Below, piece by piece: positions 10,040 to 17,404 of a stretch of DNA of 57,105 nt. The position numbers were made by a program, and so were the translations under genes. Below the pieces are notes generated by a model, which worked only from the letters and a program-made list of their open reading frames with translations, was not told the origin of the DNA and made no database searches. Within the stretch, counting starts at the first letter, position 1, and each line of letters opens with the position of its first letter. Source of the stretch: Firmicutes bacterium HGW-Firmicutes-15 (GTDB taxonomy: Bacteria > Bacillota > Syntrophomonadia > Syntrophomonadales > Syntrophomonadaceae); contig PHAA01000023.1 in assembly GCA_002840245.1 (NCBI GenBank), positions 1 through 57,105 on the forward strand. The letters are read 5' to 3'.

Positions 10040-10134
10040 GATTGATACTTTGTCAAAGTAAAGCCCATTTTTTTACACTAGCAGTAGTCCGAAAACACCA
10101 TCCTGACCGCGCACTCCATGTATTCTCCTACCTG

Positions 10135-10452
10135 TTATGAGCAAATATATGAACAGCAATAATCAGTCGTTTCTTTCACAATTAGATTAAATTTGGATTC
10201 TGCTGATACCTCGAATGATTCTCCACTTGTAAAAGTGATCCATTCATTGCTGCCAGGTAATTTCACTTCAAGATTACCTTGGGTAATTTCCATGATTTCC
10301 TTATCGGAGGTGCCAAATTCATATTCGCCAGGCAGCATAATACCTAATGTTTTCTTTTCACCGTTTTCAAACAGAACCGTTCTGCTTGTCACTTTACCAT
10401 CATAATAGATATTGGCTTTCTTGACTATTGTTACGTTTTCAAATATATCCAT
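10135..10452 (-). CDS. ppnP: Pyrimidine/purine nucleoside phosphorylase (PpnP, DUF1255 cupin)
   Basis: This is a 105-residue single-domain cupin related to E. coli PpnP (YaiE), which phosphorolyses several nucleosides to the base and ribose-1-phosphate in the cytosol. The family pattern [18 protein letters not shown], then KLPG...[10 protein letters not shown], is present throughout. The frame is open to 10503, but GGGAGG lies 8 nt before the codon at 10452, which fits this start. It is slightly longer than the ~94-residue E. coli protein, with an N-terminal extension and a Cys-rich tail (CCSYICS). It has no operon partner. Confidence 0.85.
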   Translation of the reverse strand: MDIFENVTIVKKANIYYDGKVTSRTVLFENGEKKTLGIMLPGEYEFGTSDKEIMEITQGNLEVKLPGSNEWITFTSGESFEVSAESKFNLIVKETTDYCCSYICS

Positions 10453-10548
10453 AACCATTCCTCCCTTAATACATATCTTTACCATTATAATAGATTTAAT
10501 CACTCACCAGTTCATTGATTTTGTTTATAATGGAGAATAAGAAACAGG

Positions 10549-10567
10549 CAAGGTGGCTGTCCCCTTG
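10549..10567. repeat. REP-like short palindrome fragment
   Basis: CAAGGTGGCTGTCCCCTTG is an imperfect palindrome followed by TCCCT. It resembles the GGGGACAG-type REP sequences mobilised by REP-associated Y1 transposases. Only one copy is seen here, so the assignment is weak. Confidence 0.25.
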
Positions 10568-10639
10568 TCCCTCGTATAGAACAAACCAGCAGCAAATGAT
10601 ACAATGAAGGTATCTAGTAATAATGAAAGAAGATAAATA

Positions 10640-12142
10640 ATGAACAGTAGTTTTAAAAACCTGGGCATTTCGCCGCCCATTTTAAAGGCGCTGGAAGATA
10701 TGGGCTTTGAGGCACCCACAGAGGTGCAAAGCCGATCAATTCCTTATATTCTAAATCATGAAGATCTAATTGTCATGTCTAAAACGGGCAGTGGCAAGAC
10801 TGCTGTTTTTGGCGTTTCCATGCTGCAAATGACTGATCCCGGAGTGGCGGAACCCCAAGGTCTGATTCTCACCCCGACACGGGAACTGGCAGTCCAGGTA
10901 GACAGCGATCTCAAACAGATGTCAAAGCATCTTCAGCACAAGACAACGGCTGTATACGGGCAGCACAATATGAATGTTGAAATCCAGGCCCTTAATAAAG
11001 GCGTTTCCATTGTTAGTGGAACACCTGGCCGGGTATATGATCACATTAGTCACGGGAATCTAAAAACCAAACACATACGCTTTTTGGTACTTGATGAAGC
11101 GGACAGGATGCTGGACATGGGTTTTCTCGATCAGGTGGTGAGAATTATCAAAACACTACCGACAGATAGGGTAACTCTCCTTTTTTCAGCCACCATACCA
11201 GGTGAAATCCGTAAAATTTGCAGAGAGTATATGAAACATCCAGTAACTATTGAGATTGAATCTGAGACCATGACAGTGGATACTACCCAACAAGTATATT
11301 ACCGTGTGAATAATGACGAAAAGAGAATGCAGTTGAACCGCCTGCTTCTGGTTGAGCAGCCGGAAAGCTGTATGATTTTCTGCAACACTCGAATCATGGT
11401 CGATAGGGTTCAAAGCTTTTTATCCCGAAAGGGTTATGCTTCTCAATCGCTGCACGGAGATATCCCCCAGATTAAACGGCTGAAGACACTTCAGCAGTTC
11501 AAGCAGGGAGAGTTTCATTTGCTGGTAGCCACAGATGTTGCAGCCCGCGGTATTCACATCGACGATTTGTCTTTGGTGATCAACTATGATGTTCCTATCG
11601 AGAAAGACAGCTATGTGCATAGGATCGGGCGTACAGGCAGAGCCGGGAACGGAGGCCGCGCCATCACTTTAGTTACAGGCGAGGATATAATGAGCCTCTA
11701 TGAGATAGAAGAGCATATTGGAGCAATGATTACTGAAGCAGAATTGCCCTCGGAAGCTGTTTTCAATGAGCAAAGATCTTCGATCGATAAATGGATAAAG
11801 GCGAATTCACAGAAGATTAATTCGCCTCGAGTAACTTCTGAGTCAAACTTAAGGGAAACTCAAAACAAGCGCTCTCACACGAACCCTCCTCAGCGTAATG
11901 AGAAGCACAAAGATCGCCCGATCGTGGTAAATATGGATCATAAAACAATCCAGAGGGTCAATACAGTGTATACTGCCGAGCAGGCAAAACCGGTCCACGT
12001 AATCGCCATGCCCGTGCCTACCCATTCCACGGAAGCCGATGTGGTTCATGCCAAACTAAGCACAGGGATTGTGCAGAGTCAAGATTCCACAACTAAAAAA
12101 CCATTCCTTCAGCGTGTAATACAGCGCATATTGGGTAAGTAA
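10640..12142 (+). CDS. DEAD-box ATP-dependent RNA helicase
   Basis: This cytosolic ATP-dependent RNA helicase has 500 residues. The family motifs appear in order: Q-motif region near residue 25, Walker A SKTGSGKT near 50, PTRELAVQ near 80, SGTPGRV near 125, DEAD in VLDEADRMLD near 150, SAT in LLFSATIP near 180, then ATDVAARGIHIDDL and HRIGRTGRAG in the second RecA domain near 300-340. The tail after about residue 390 is basic and low in predicted structure, typical of an RNA-binding or flexible extension. The ribosome binding site is weak (GAAAGAAG). It is probably involved in mRNA turnover or ribosome assembly like CshA-type helicases; which one cannot be said. Confidence 0.93.
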   Translation: MNSSFKNLGISPPILKALEDMGFEAPTEVQSRSIPYILNHEDLIVMSKTGSGKTAVFGVSMLQMTDPGVAEPQGLILTPTRELAVQVDSDLKQMSKHLQHKTTAVYGQHNMNVEIQALNKGVSIVSGTPGRVYDHISHGNLKTKHIRFLVLDEADRMLDMGFLDQVVRIIKTLPTDRVTLLFSATIPGEIRKICREYMKHPVTIEIESETMTVDTTQQVYYRVNNDEKRMQLNRLLLVEQPESCMIFCNTRIMVDRVQSFLSRKGYASQSLHGDIPQIKRLKTLQQFKQGEFHLLVATDVAARGIHIDDLSLVINYDVPIEKDSYVHRIGRTGRAGNGGRAITLVTGEDIMSLYEIEEHIGAMITEAELPSEAVFNEQRSSIDKWIKANSQKINSPRVTSESNLRETQNKRSHTNPPQRNEKHKDRPIVVNMDHKTIQRVNTVYTAEQAKPVHVIAMPVPTHSTEADVVHAKLSTGIVQSQDSTTKKPFLQRVIQRILGK

Positions 12143-12189
12143 GGTACCTAGTTCCGTGCTTCCCCAAGCATAAATCGCTAGTTAAGGAC

Positions 12190-12699
12190 GTGATATGTGC
12201 AATGGGTGACAATGGCGTTCCCGATTTCCTTGCTCCGGGGCTAAATATTGTCTTCGTGGGATTTAACCCCGGTATCCGCTCGGGCGAAACCGGACATCAT
12301 TTTGCTAATCCTACCAACCGTTTTTGGAAGCTTCTGCATGAGGCGGGAATTACTCCGAGGAAATATAAACCTGAAGATGGTCGTCTTCTTCTGGAACTGG
12401 GCCTGGGCCTGACCAACATCGTTCCACGTACTACCAGAGCTGCTTCGGATATTAAACCGGAAGAATTTACAGAGGGCCGTCAACAGTTGCTGGATAAACT
12501 TCGTCATTACCGACCCCGAGTTGTATGTTTAGTGGGTAAAGGTGTGTATCAGGCCTATTCTGGCAAAAATCAAGCCACCTGGGGTTATCAACCCGATAGT
12601 ATTGTCCCTGGTATTAGGGACTTTGTAGCACCAAACAGCAGCGGCCTGGTACGCATGAAATTAGATCAGCTTGTTTCTATATACCGGCTAATAACTTAA
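12190..12699 (+). CDS. mug: G/U(T) mismatch-specific DNA glycosylase (Mug/TDG family)
   Basis: This base-excision repair enzyme removes uracil (and related bases) from G:U mismatches. The Mug signature GFNPGIRSGETGHHFANP near residue 23 carries the catalytic Asn of the GxNPG motif. NRFW and the later GLTNIV/PR...A pattern are also present. The 169 residues match the family length. The first possible start is GTG at 12190, too close to AAGGA; an ATG at 12202 with 13-nt spacing is an alternative. The gene lies 47 bp after the helicase in the same direction. It converges on the GtrA gene with only 3 bp between the stops. Confidence 0.9.
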   Translation: MICAMGDNGVPDFLAPGLNIVFVGFNPGIRSGETGHHFANPTNRFWKLLHEAGITPRKYKPEDGRLLLELGLGLTNIVPRTTRAASDIKPEEFTEGRQQLLDKLRHYRPRVVCLVGKGVYQAYSGKNQATWGYQPDSIVPGIRDFVAPNSSGLVRMKLDQLVSIYRLIT

Positions 12700-12702
12700 T
12701 GT

Positions 12703-13119
12703 TCATATAAACTCACGTGTTATGGGTCTATTTCCAGCAAATACCCAAAGACGGCTTCCGATAAAATTCACTGCAATTCCCACCCCTGTAGCCGCAATCT
12801 TGGCAATCCAAAGATTCATCTGATTTATATCATGTAAGATATAAATCAGGCAGGATGATACCAGCAAGGAAAGACCGTTCACAATGATAAACTTCGCTAC
12901 CTCAATAACGTTGGTGTTGTATGTCAACCTGAATGTCCACTTTCGATTGAGAATGAAACTGTTGACAATCCCGCTCGAATAGGAAATCATCTGTGCAAAC
13001 AGGTACGGCACCCCAGCTAGATTCAGGAGAAAAAATACTGTAAAATCTACTGCCGTATTTCCTAATCCAACCAAACAAAAACTCAGGAACTGGATGATCT
13101 GGTGTTTTTTATTGGACAC
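12703..13119 (-). CDS. GtrA-like membrane protein
   Basis: This 138-residue protein has four predicted membrane helices and the GtrA-family pattern (FLSFCLVGLGNTAVDF near residue 12; NFI.NR.WTF near residue 60; a conserved VNFIGSRLWVF near the end). GtrA proteins are thought to help flip the undecaprenyl-phosphate-linked sugar made by their GtrB partner. The partner gene lies directly upstream and overlaps by 11 bp, so the two are translationally coupled. The sugar is unknown. Confidence 0.85.
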   Translation of the reverse strand: MSNKKHQIIQFLSFCLVGLGNTAVDFTVFFLLNLAGVPYLFAQMISYSSGIVNSFILNRKWTFRLTYNTNVIEVAKFIIVNGLSLLVSSCLIYILHDINQMNLWIAKIAATGVGIAVNFIGSRLWVFAGNRPITREFI

Positions 13120-14086
13120 TCCATTTCACCTCTTTGAGTTTTACCTTTTCAATTTTTTGCTTGTTTCGCAGAATATATAGCGGTCGGTCTTTAGTTTCAT
13201 CGTAAATCCTGCCGATATACTCTCCGATTATCCCAAAAAGGATGAGAATCACACCGTTTAGGAGCATCAGGCAAGCAATAAGGGAGGACCATCCAGCAGT
13301 TGTACTGGCAGTGAATATTTTCTCACCCAAGGATATCAGCAGATAGACAAAACTTGCAAACGAGACTACAAAACCAAGATATGTGGCCAGCTTTAACGGT
13401 TTATAAGAAAAGGAGGTAATTCCATCCATTGAGAAGCGAAGCATTTTCTTCAAGGGATATTTAGTCTCTCCTGCATATCGTTCCTCCCGAACATACTCGA
13501 TAGCTGTTTGCCGAAAGCCTACCCAGCTTACCAGGCCACGGACAAAACGATTTTTCTCTCGAATGCTGTGCATGGCATCACACACTTTACGATCGATCAG
13601 ACGGAAGTCACCGGTATCAGGGGGAATTTTCACTTCCGCCAATGCACCCAATAGACGATAGAAGAAAGCTGCTGTCCACTTTTTGAATAGGGTCTCCCCT
13701 TTCCTTTGGGAGCGCATCGCATAGACGACTTCATATCCTTCTTTCCATTTCTCAATCATCTGCGGGATTAGCTCGGGCGGATCCTGCAAATCAGCATCGA
13801 TAATTACGATAGCGTCCCCGAGAGCATAATCCATGCCCGCGGTAATAGCTATTTGATGTCCGAAGTTGCGTGAGAAATCCAGCAGCTTTACACACTCGTC
13901 TCTTTCAGCGAATCCTTCGATAAATTCTGCCGTACGATCCCCGCTTCCATCGTTAATAAACAGCAATTCATAAGGTTCGCCAGTTGATTGCATAACCCGG
14001 GTTAATCGGTGATAGCTTTCTTGTATAACAGCTTCTTCGTTATAGACCGGAATAATAACTGTATAACGAACGTTTCTTTTCATCAT
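13109..14086 (-). CDS. GtrB-like family 2 glycosyltransferase
   Basis: This 325-residue membrane enzyme is expected to transfer a sugar from a nucleotide donor to undecaprenyl phosphate. The N-terminal GT-A domain shows VIIPVYNEE near residue 10, NDGSGDRT near 45 and the DADLQDPPE metal-binding motif near 97. Two C-terminal transmembrane segments (about 230-295) are typical of GtrB/DPM1-like proteins. A strong GAGGAGG precedes the tandem ATG start. It forms a pair with the GtrA-like gene. A large membrane protein is divergently transcribed on the other side, completing a GtrABC-like set for glycosylating a cell-surface polymer. Confidence 0.92.
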   Translation of the reverse strand: MMKRNVRYTVIIPVYNEEAVIQESYHRLTRVMQSTGEPYELLFINDGSGDRTAEFIEGFAERDECVKLLDFSRNFGHQIAITAGMDYALGDAIVIIDADLQDPPELIPQMIEKWKEGYEVVYAMRSQRKGETLFKKWTAAFFYRLLGALAEVKIPPDTGDFRLIDRKVCDAMHSIREKNRFVRGLVSWVGFRQTAIEYVREERYAGETKYPLKKMLRFSMDGITSFSYKPLKLATYLGFVVSFASFVYLLISLGEKIFTASTTAGWSSLIACLMLLNGVILILFGIIGEYIGRIYDETKDRPLYILRNKQKIEKVKLKEVKWSVQ

Positions 14087-14294
14087 GTGTCCTCCTCGTT
14101 ACAGTGTTAGGTTTTTTAACTCTTGATTCCTTAATTTTTACCATCTTGACTCATACTGCTTCCGATACTCTGCCTTCTCTGAACTGTTGAATCGAGGTAG
14201 ATCTCGAGGATATTTTGCCTAATAAATGGCAAACTATACATAAGTCTTAGAAAAATGTAGACTTTAGCAGCAGTACGAGAAGAGGAGAGTTTTT

Positions 14295-15821
14295 ATGAAA
14301 TCAGGGGAAAACACTATGAGATATTTGTGGGTAACTTTTGGATTGTTAGCATTGGGTATAATTGTTTATGTGCTTTTCCAATATCCCCAGCCTGGGGTTG
14401 CAGATCAAGGAGACTTTGATAGGGTAATGAATGTGTCCGGATTAGAATTAAAGGCAGAAAATGTTAATGACCCTAACTTTGTCAGGTTTTTAAATTACAC
14501 CGTAACTGATTATAAAATCTCTGATATAAGCATGTTAGGGCTTTTAGCTAGATTGAAGGCAACCAGTATGTCGTATTTAATAACATTGGTAAGCTTAATA
14601 TGTAAAGTATTCGGACAGGATACGTTCAAAACGGGATATTTAGCCATTGCCTACGTTATCATGTATGTGTTTGCCCTGTTTGTGATAATTAAATGTTTAA
14701 ATATAAAAAATAAAGTAAAGCTTACTTTATTAGTTTTAATTACTTTATTTGTATTCTTAGATGGTAATTATTTAGTGTGGTTTAACAGTTTATATGGTGA
14801 GCCAATGATGATAACAACTCTAATGCTATATATTGCTGCGTGGTTTTACTATATTTATAATCGAAATGTATTGAAATCTGAAGAACAAGTATTTGCAAAG
14901 ATCATAATTATTTTTATGGCTGCATTCTGGTTTTTAGGTTCTAAAATGCAGGTTTTATCGGCATTACCAATAATAATGTTTATGCTTGCTACGCTTTTTC
15001 GGGAAAATAGACGCCTATTAAAACAATATCAAATATGGCTATTAATCTTTTTGTCTTGTCTTTTGATCATATATCCTGTTAGATTTAATCTCATAAATAA
15101 AGATATAAGTAAGGATACACAATATAATTCCGTTTTTTATGGGATACTGAAGGATTCAAAAAGTCCAACTCAAGACCTAATAGATATGGGTTTAAACCCT
15201 GATATGGCAGTGGAAGCTGGAAAACATGCTTTTTTAGATAAGGGAGAATACCTAAGATATGTACCGCATAGTGAAATTACACAGGAGGAGTTTTATAATA
15301 AGATAAGCAATATTAAGCTGGTGAAATTCTACATTACTCATCCTTCAAGATTCATTCAGGGGATGAATTATACAGCAAGTCAGACATTTTTAACAACTAC
15401 AGTTCTGGGCAAGTATCAGAGAAAATATAGTGAAACACCTGTGAGGGAGTTCAATAGATTTACTCTGTGGTCTTCATTCCGGGAGCATCACTTTCCAAAA
15501 AATTTATTGTTTTTGATTATGATGTATATTGTTATTTTAACAGTTTCAATAATTATATATGTGAAAAACAAGGGGTTTCAGGAGATTAAGGCCAAGATAC
15601 AGCTCCTATGGGGAATAATGTTCATAGGCTTAATTCAATTTCCAATGCCATATTTGGGGAATGGACAGGCAGATACTTCAAAGCAACTCTATTTATTCAA
15701 TTTTGTATTTGATGTAATAATAGTTGTCTCAGTTTCCTGGTGCTTTAATAAATTTATTGACTTTTGTTATATGAAAATGATTTTTAAGAAAGATAAATAT
15801 TCTTTAAACCCTGTTCTTTAA
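14295..15821 (+). CDS. Polytopic membrane protein, probable GT-C-type glycosyltransferase
   Basis: This 508-residue protein has about ten hydrophobic helices, starting with one at residues 8-28. An acidic motif ADQGDFDRVM follows the first helix, in the position where GT-C glycosyltransferases carry their catalytic acid after TM1. The layout (membrane N-terminus, extracytoplasmic loop with LVKFYITHPSRF, membrane C-terminus) resembles surface-polymer glycosyltransferases that use polyprenyl-linked sugars, such as WsfD/GtrC-like proteins. Its position divergent from GtrB/GtrA supports that role. The gene is clearly AT-richer than its neighbours, hinting at transfer. AGAGGAGAG precedes the ATG. 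The exact family is uncertain. Confidence 0.7.
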   Translation: MKSGENTMRYLWVTFGLLALGIIVYVLFQYPQPGVADQGDFDRVMNVSGLELKAENVNDPNFVRFLNYTVTDYKISDISMLGLLARLKATSMSYLITLVSLICKVFGQDTFKTGYLAIAYVIMYVFALFVIIKCLNIKNKVKLTLLVLITLFVFLDGNYLVWFNSLYGEPMMITTLMLYIAAWFYYIYNRNVLKSEEQVFAKIIIIFMAAFWFLGSKMQVLSALPIIMFMLATLFRENRRLLKQYQIWLLIFLSCLLIIYPVRFNLINKDISKDTQYNSVFYGILKDSKSPTQDLIDMGLNPDMAVEAGKHAFLDKGEYLRYVPHSEITQEEFYNKISNIKLVKFYITHPSRFIQGMNYTASQTFLTTTVLGKYQRKYSETPVREFNRFTLWSSFREHHFPKNLLFLIMMYIVILTVSIIIYVKNKGFQEIKAKIQLLWGIMFIGLIQFPMPYLGNGQADTSKQLYLFNFVFDVIIVVSVSWCFNKFIDFCYMKMIFKKDKYSLNPVL

Positions 15822-15923
15822 AATAATAAGCACCCTCATTCGTTACCAGCAATTGTTTATACCTTAGCCGTTATACTCTCTTCCCTAACCGCCTTTTCCT
15901 TCTTATAAATCCATTTCTCGCAC

Positions 15924-15965
15924 AAGAAAAAGCACCTACCCTTCGGCAGATGCAGCATGTTTCTT
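15924..15965. terminator. Bidirectional hairpin terminator, family copy 1
   Basis: AAGAAA and TTTCTT close a hairpin whose core is GCACCT..AGATGC. It sits between two convergent genes. The core is shared with copies at 17171, 21492 and 23184, while the closing arms differ but still pair. Confidence 0.65.
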
Positions 15966-15977
15966 AAGTTCTCAATA

Positions 15978-16094
15978 CTAATATGTTTTTTTCGGCTTTT
16001 TTGCTGGCGCTATTGAAGTAGATGTTGGATCAACAGTATTTTTTTCAGCCTTCTTCTTCTTTTCTTCCTTTTTCTTAGGACTTTTATCTGCCAT
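15978..16094 (-). CDS. Small lysine-rich protein (38 aa)
   Basis: A complete short reading frame starts ATG at 16094, preceded by a strong GGAGGTAGTTACT ribosome binding site, and ends TAG. The product is MADKSPKKK followed by a Lys/Glu-rich run, a Thr/Ser/Pro segment and a basic end (AKKPKKTY). The composition is about one third lysine, suggesting a nucleic-acid-binding or disordered protein. No family assignment can be made. The ribosome binding site, clean stop and following terminator hairpin are the evidence that it is real. Confidence 0.65.
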   Translation of the reverse strand: MADKSPKKKEEKKKKAEKNTVDPTSTSIAPAKKPKKTY

Positions 16095-16242
16095 AGTAAC
16101 TACCTCCAATCACTCATTAGCTTAAGTATACTCTCTTGCAGATATTACCGCAATCAGCGGTATGGCGGTAAAACCTCGCGAATCGCTTAATAAGCATTAA
16201 TTATTTTCATTGACACCACTTTACGATCCCTATAATGTATAC

Positions 16243-16824
16243 CTAGTCTGGGAATAGACTTCTTACTATATCTTCTAAACGTGTATATAAAAGAGGATAG
16301 CATTCTTTTCCTTTTTCTAATGCTTCCACAATGCTCTCATAATACCACTTTTGCTTATCTCTACCACGTTCATAATGCTTCCATAAATTCTCTCCCTGTA
16401 TTTTATATTCCGCTAGCATTGAAGATGCACTATGCACCTTGTCAGCACATGTTACTAACCAAGCTTCTGGAGAGGCTTCTTTTAAAACCCTTATTCTGTT
16501 GATTTTTCTATCTTCCCAATTAGATGACTCAGAACCAGCTGAACACTCCTTAATAATGTCTAGTACGCTCTGCCCAAACTGCGCTCTTATTTCATAAGGG
16601 GATACAATAGTTCCTCTTAGTATATGGTGAAGCAGCCCTGCTATAACTACATCCGGGGAAGCCCCTATTCTTGCTAATATAATTCCTACGCTCATAGGAT
16701 GTGATGCAGAAGCTATTCCTGATCCTAATAACTTTTGGTACTTATGTCCCTCGGCTGCCATGCTTGAAGCTTTAAATATTTTCTCCATGTCCTCAATGCT
16801 GAAGTTATTAAGTAGATTGTCCAT
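16243..16824 (-). CDS. SpoT/Mesh1-like HD-fold protein with altered HD motif
   Basis: This 193-residue protein matches the small alarmone hydrolase (HD) layout. It has a SHPMSVGIILARIG segment (first metal His) near residue 41, GLLHHILRGT near residue 63 where active enzymes read LLHDxxED, then QFGQSVLDIIKECS, and TCADKVHSASSML near residue 125 (compare the LADRLHN motif). The Asp of the HD doublet is His, and the following Glu-Asp pair is missing. Manganese-dependent (p)ppGpp hydrolysis is therefore doubtful; it may be a sensor or act on another substrate. It stands alone, 150 bp from the small Lys-rich gene. Confidence 0.75.
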   Translation of the reverse strand: MDNLLNNFSIEDMEKIFKASSMAAEGHKYQKLLGSGIASASHPMSVGIILARIGASPDVVIAGLLHHILRGTIVSPYEIRAQFGQSVLDIIKECSAGSESSNWEDRKINRIRVLKEASPEAWLVTCADKVHSASSMLAEYKIQGENLWKHYERGRDKQKWYYESIVEALEKGKECYPLLYTRLEDIVRSLFPD

Positions 16825-16865
16825 ATAGTTCGTCTCACTTTTTCATTTTTTTATTTGCCTTCTGC

Positions 16866-17005
16866 CTACTTTAAATTCTCAGCAACTCTAAATTTAACTA
16901 TATCGAGTATTAATTCATAAGGCAAAGACTTTTCTATTGTAAACTGCACTGACCCTTTTGCTCCTTTAACTCCGATAATTCATCGAAATGACTTTTCCAG
17001 GTCCC
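16866..17005 (-). pseudogene. Frameshifted DUF1801 (YdhG-like) C-terminal remnant
   Basis: On the minus strand one frame reads WKSHFDEL and then breaks. A second frame continues GAKGSVQFTIEKSLPYELI...VKFRVAENLK to a stop. The joined pattern (F.DEL, K..KGS.QF....P.P..LI..IV.FR..E) is the C-terminus of DUF1801 proteins. The N-terminal part and a start are absent, so this is a decayed fragment. Confidence 0.6.
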
Positions 17006-17127
17006 ATATTATACTATTTTTTTGAAGATCGATAGTTGGCTGATCCACTTATTTGCTTCATTTGGATTTACATAGATTATAAACCAGACCGCTTAACATA
17101 GCACTCTTTTGATTAATTAGTTTAGAA

Positions 17128-17159
17128 GTTTCAATCCGTACTCCGGCACGATGTGCGAC
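17128..17159 (-). CRISPR. Solitary 32-nt type I-C-like CRISPR repeat
   Basis: Read on the minus strand the 32 bases begin GTCGCAC and end GGATTGAAAC, the conserved ends and exact length of type I-C (Dvulg) repeats. The middle is less symmetrical than usual. No second repeat is found at spacer distance on either side and no cas gene is in the window, so this is at most a relic or a single orphan repeat. Confidence 0.4.
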
Positions 17160-17170
17160 ATCTTTACAAA

Positions 17171-17219
17171 TCATGTAAAAAAGCACCTGCTTTTATTCAA
17201 CAGATGCTCTTAAACATGA
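17171..17219. terminator. Bidirectional hairpin terminator, family copy 2
   Basis: TCATGT pairs with ACATGA as closing arms. The core is AGCACCTG ... CAGATGCT, and the A/T runs beside the core suit termination in both directions. It lies about 190 bp downstream of the catalase stop. Confidence 0.65.
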
Positions 17220-17404
17220 CCTTACCACGCATTCGACGTATGTTTTGACAACAAGTGATAACCATCCGCGTAAATAGGGCTTTTGCCTAAAGGCGCCTCT
17301 GCATTTATTCTGCTGGCCATCAAACACAGGCGCACCATAACCTTCTAAATTCACCTATCCCCCCATAAGCAACAGACCTCACATTTGAATATTGAGACTT
17401 CAAC
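17220..17404. other. Stretch with no intact gene downstream of katE
   Basis: A minus-strand frame of 33 codons (ATGGCCAGC... to TAA near 17224) and a second frame ending with a TYVECVVR-like segment can be read, but neither has a convincing ribosome binding site. The second resembles the end of RlmD-type methyltransferases (HVECVVR), possibly a relic. Nothing else is supported. Confidence 0.3.

Noticed and set aside
10090-10130. Similarity to the RlmD C-terminus (MECAVRM-like) upstream of ppnP
   Set aside because: The match is a few residues long and could be chance; not listed as a remnant.
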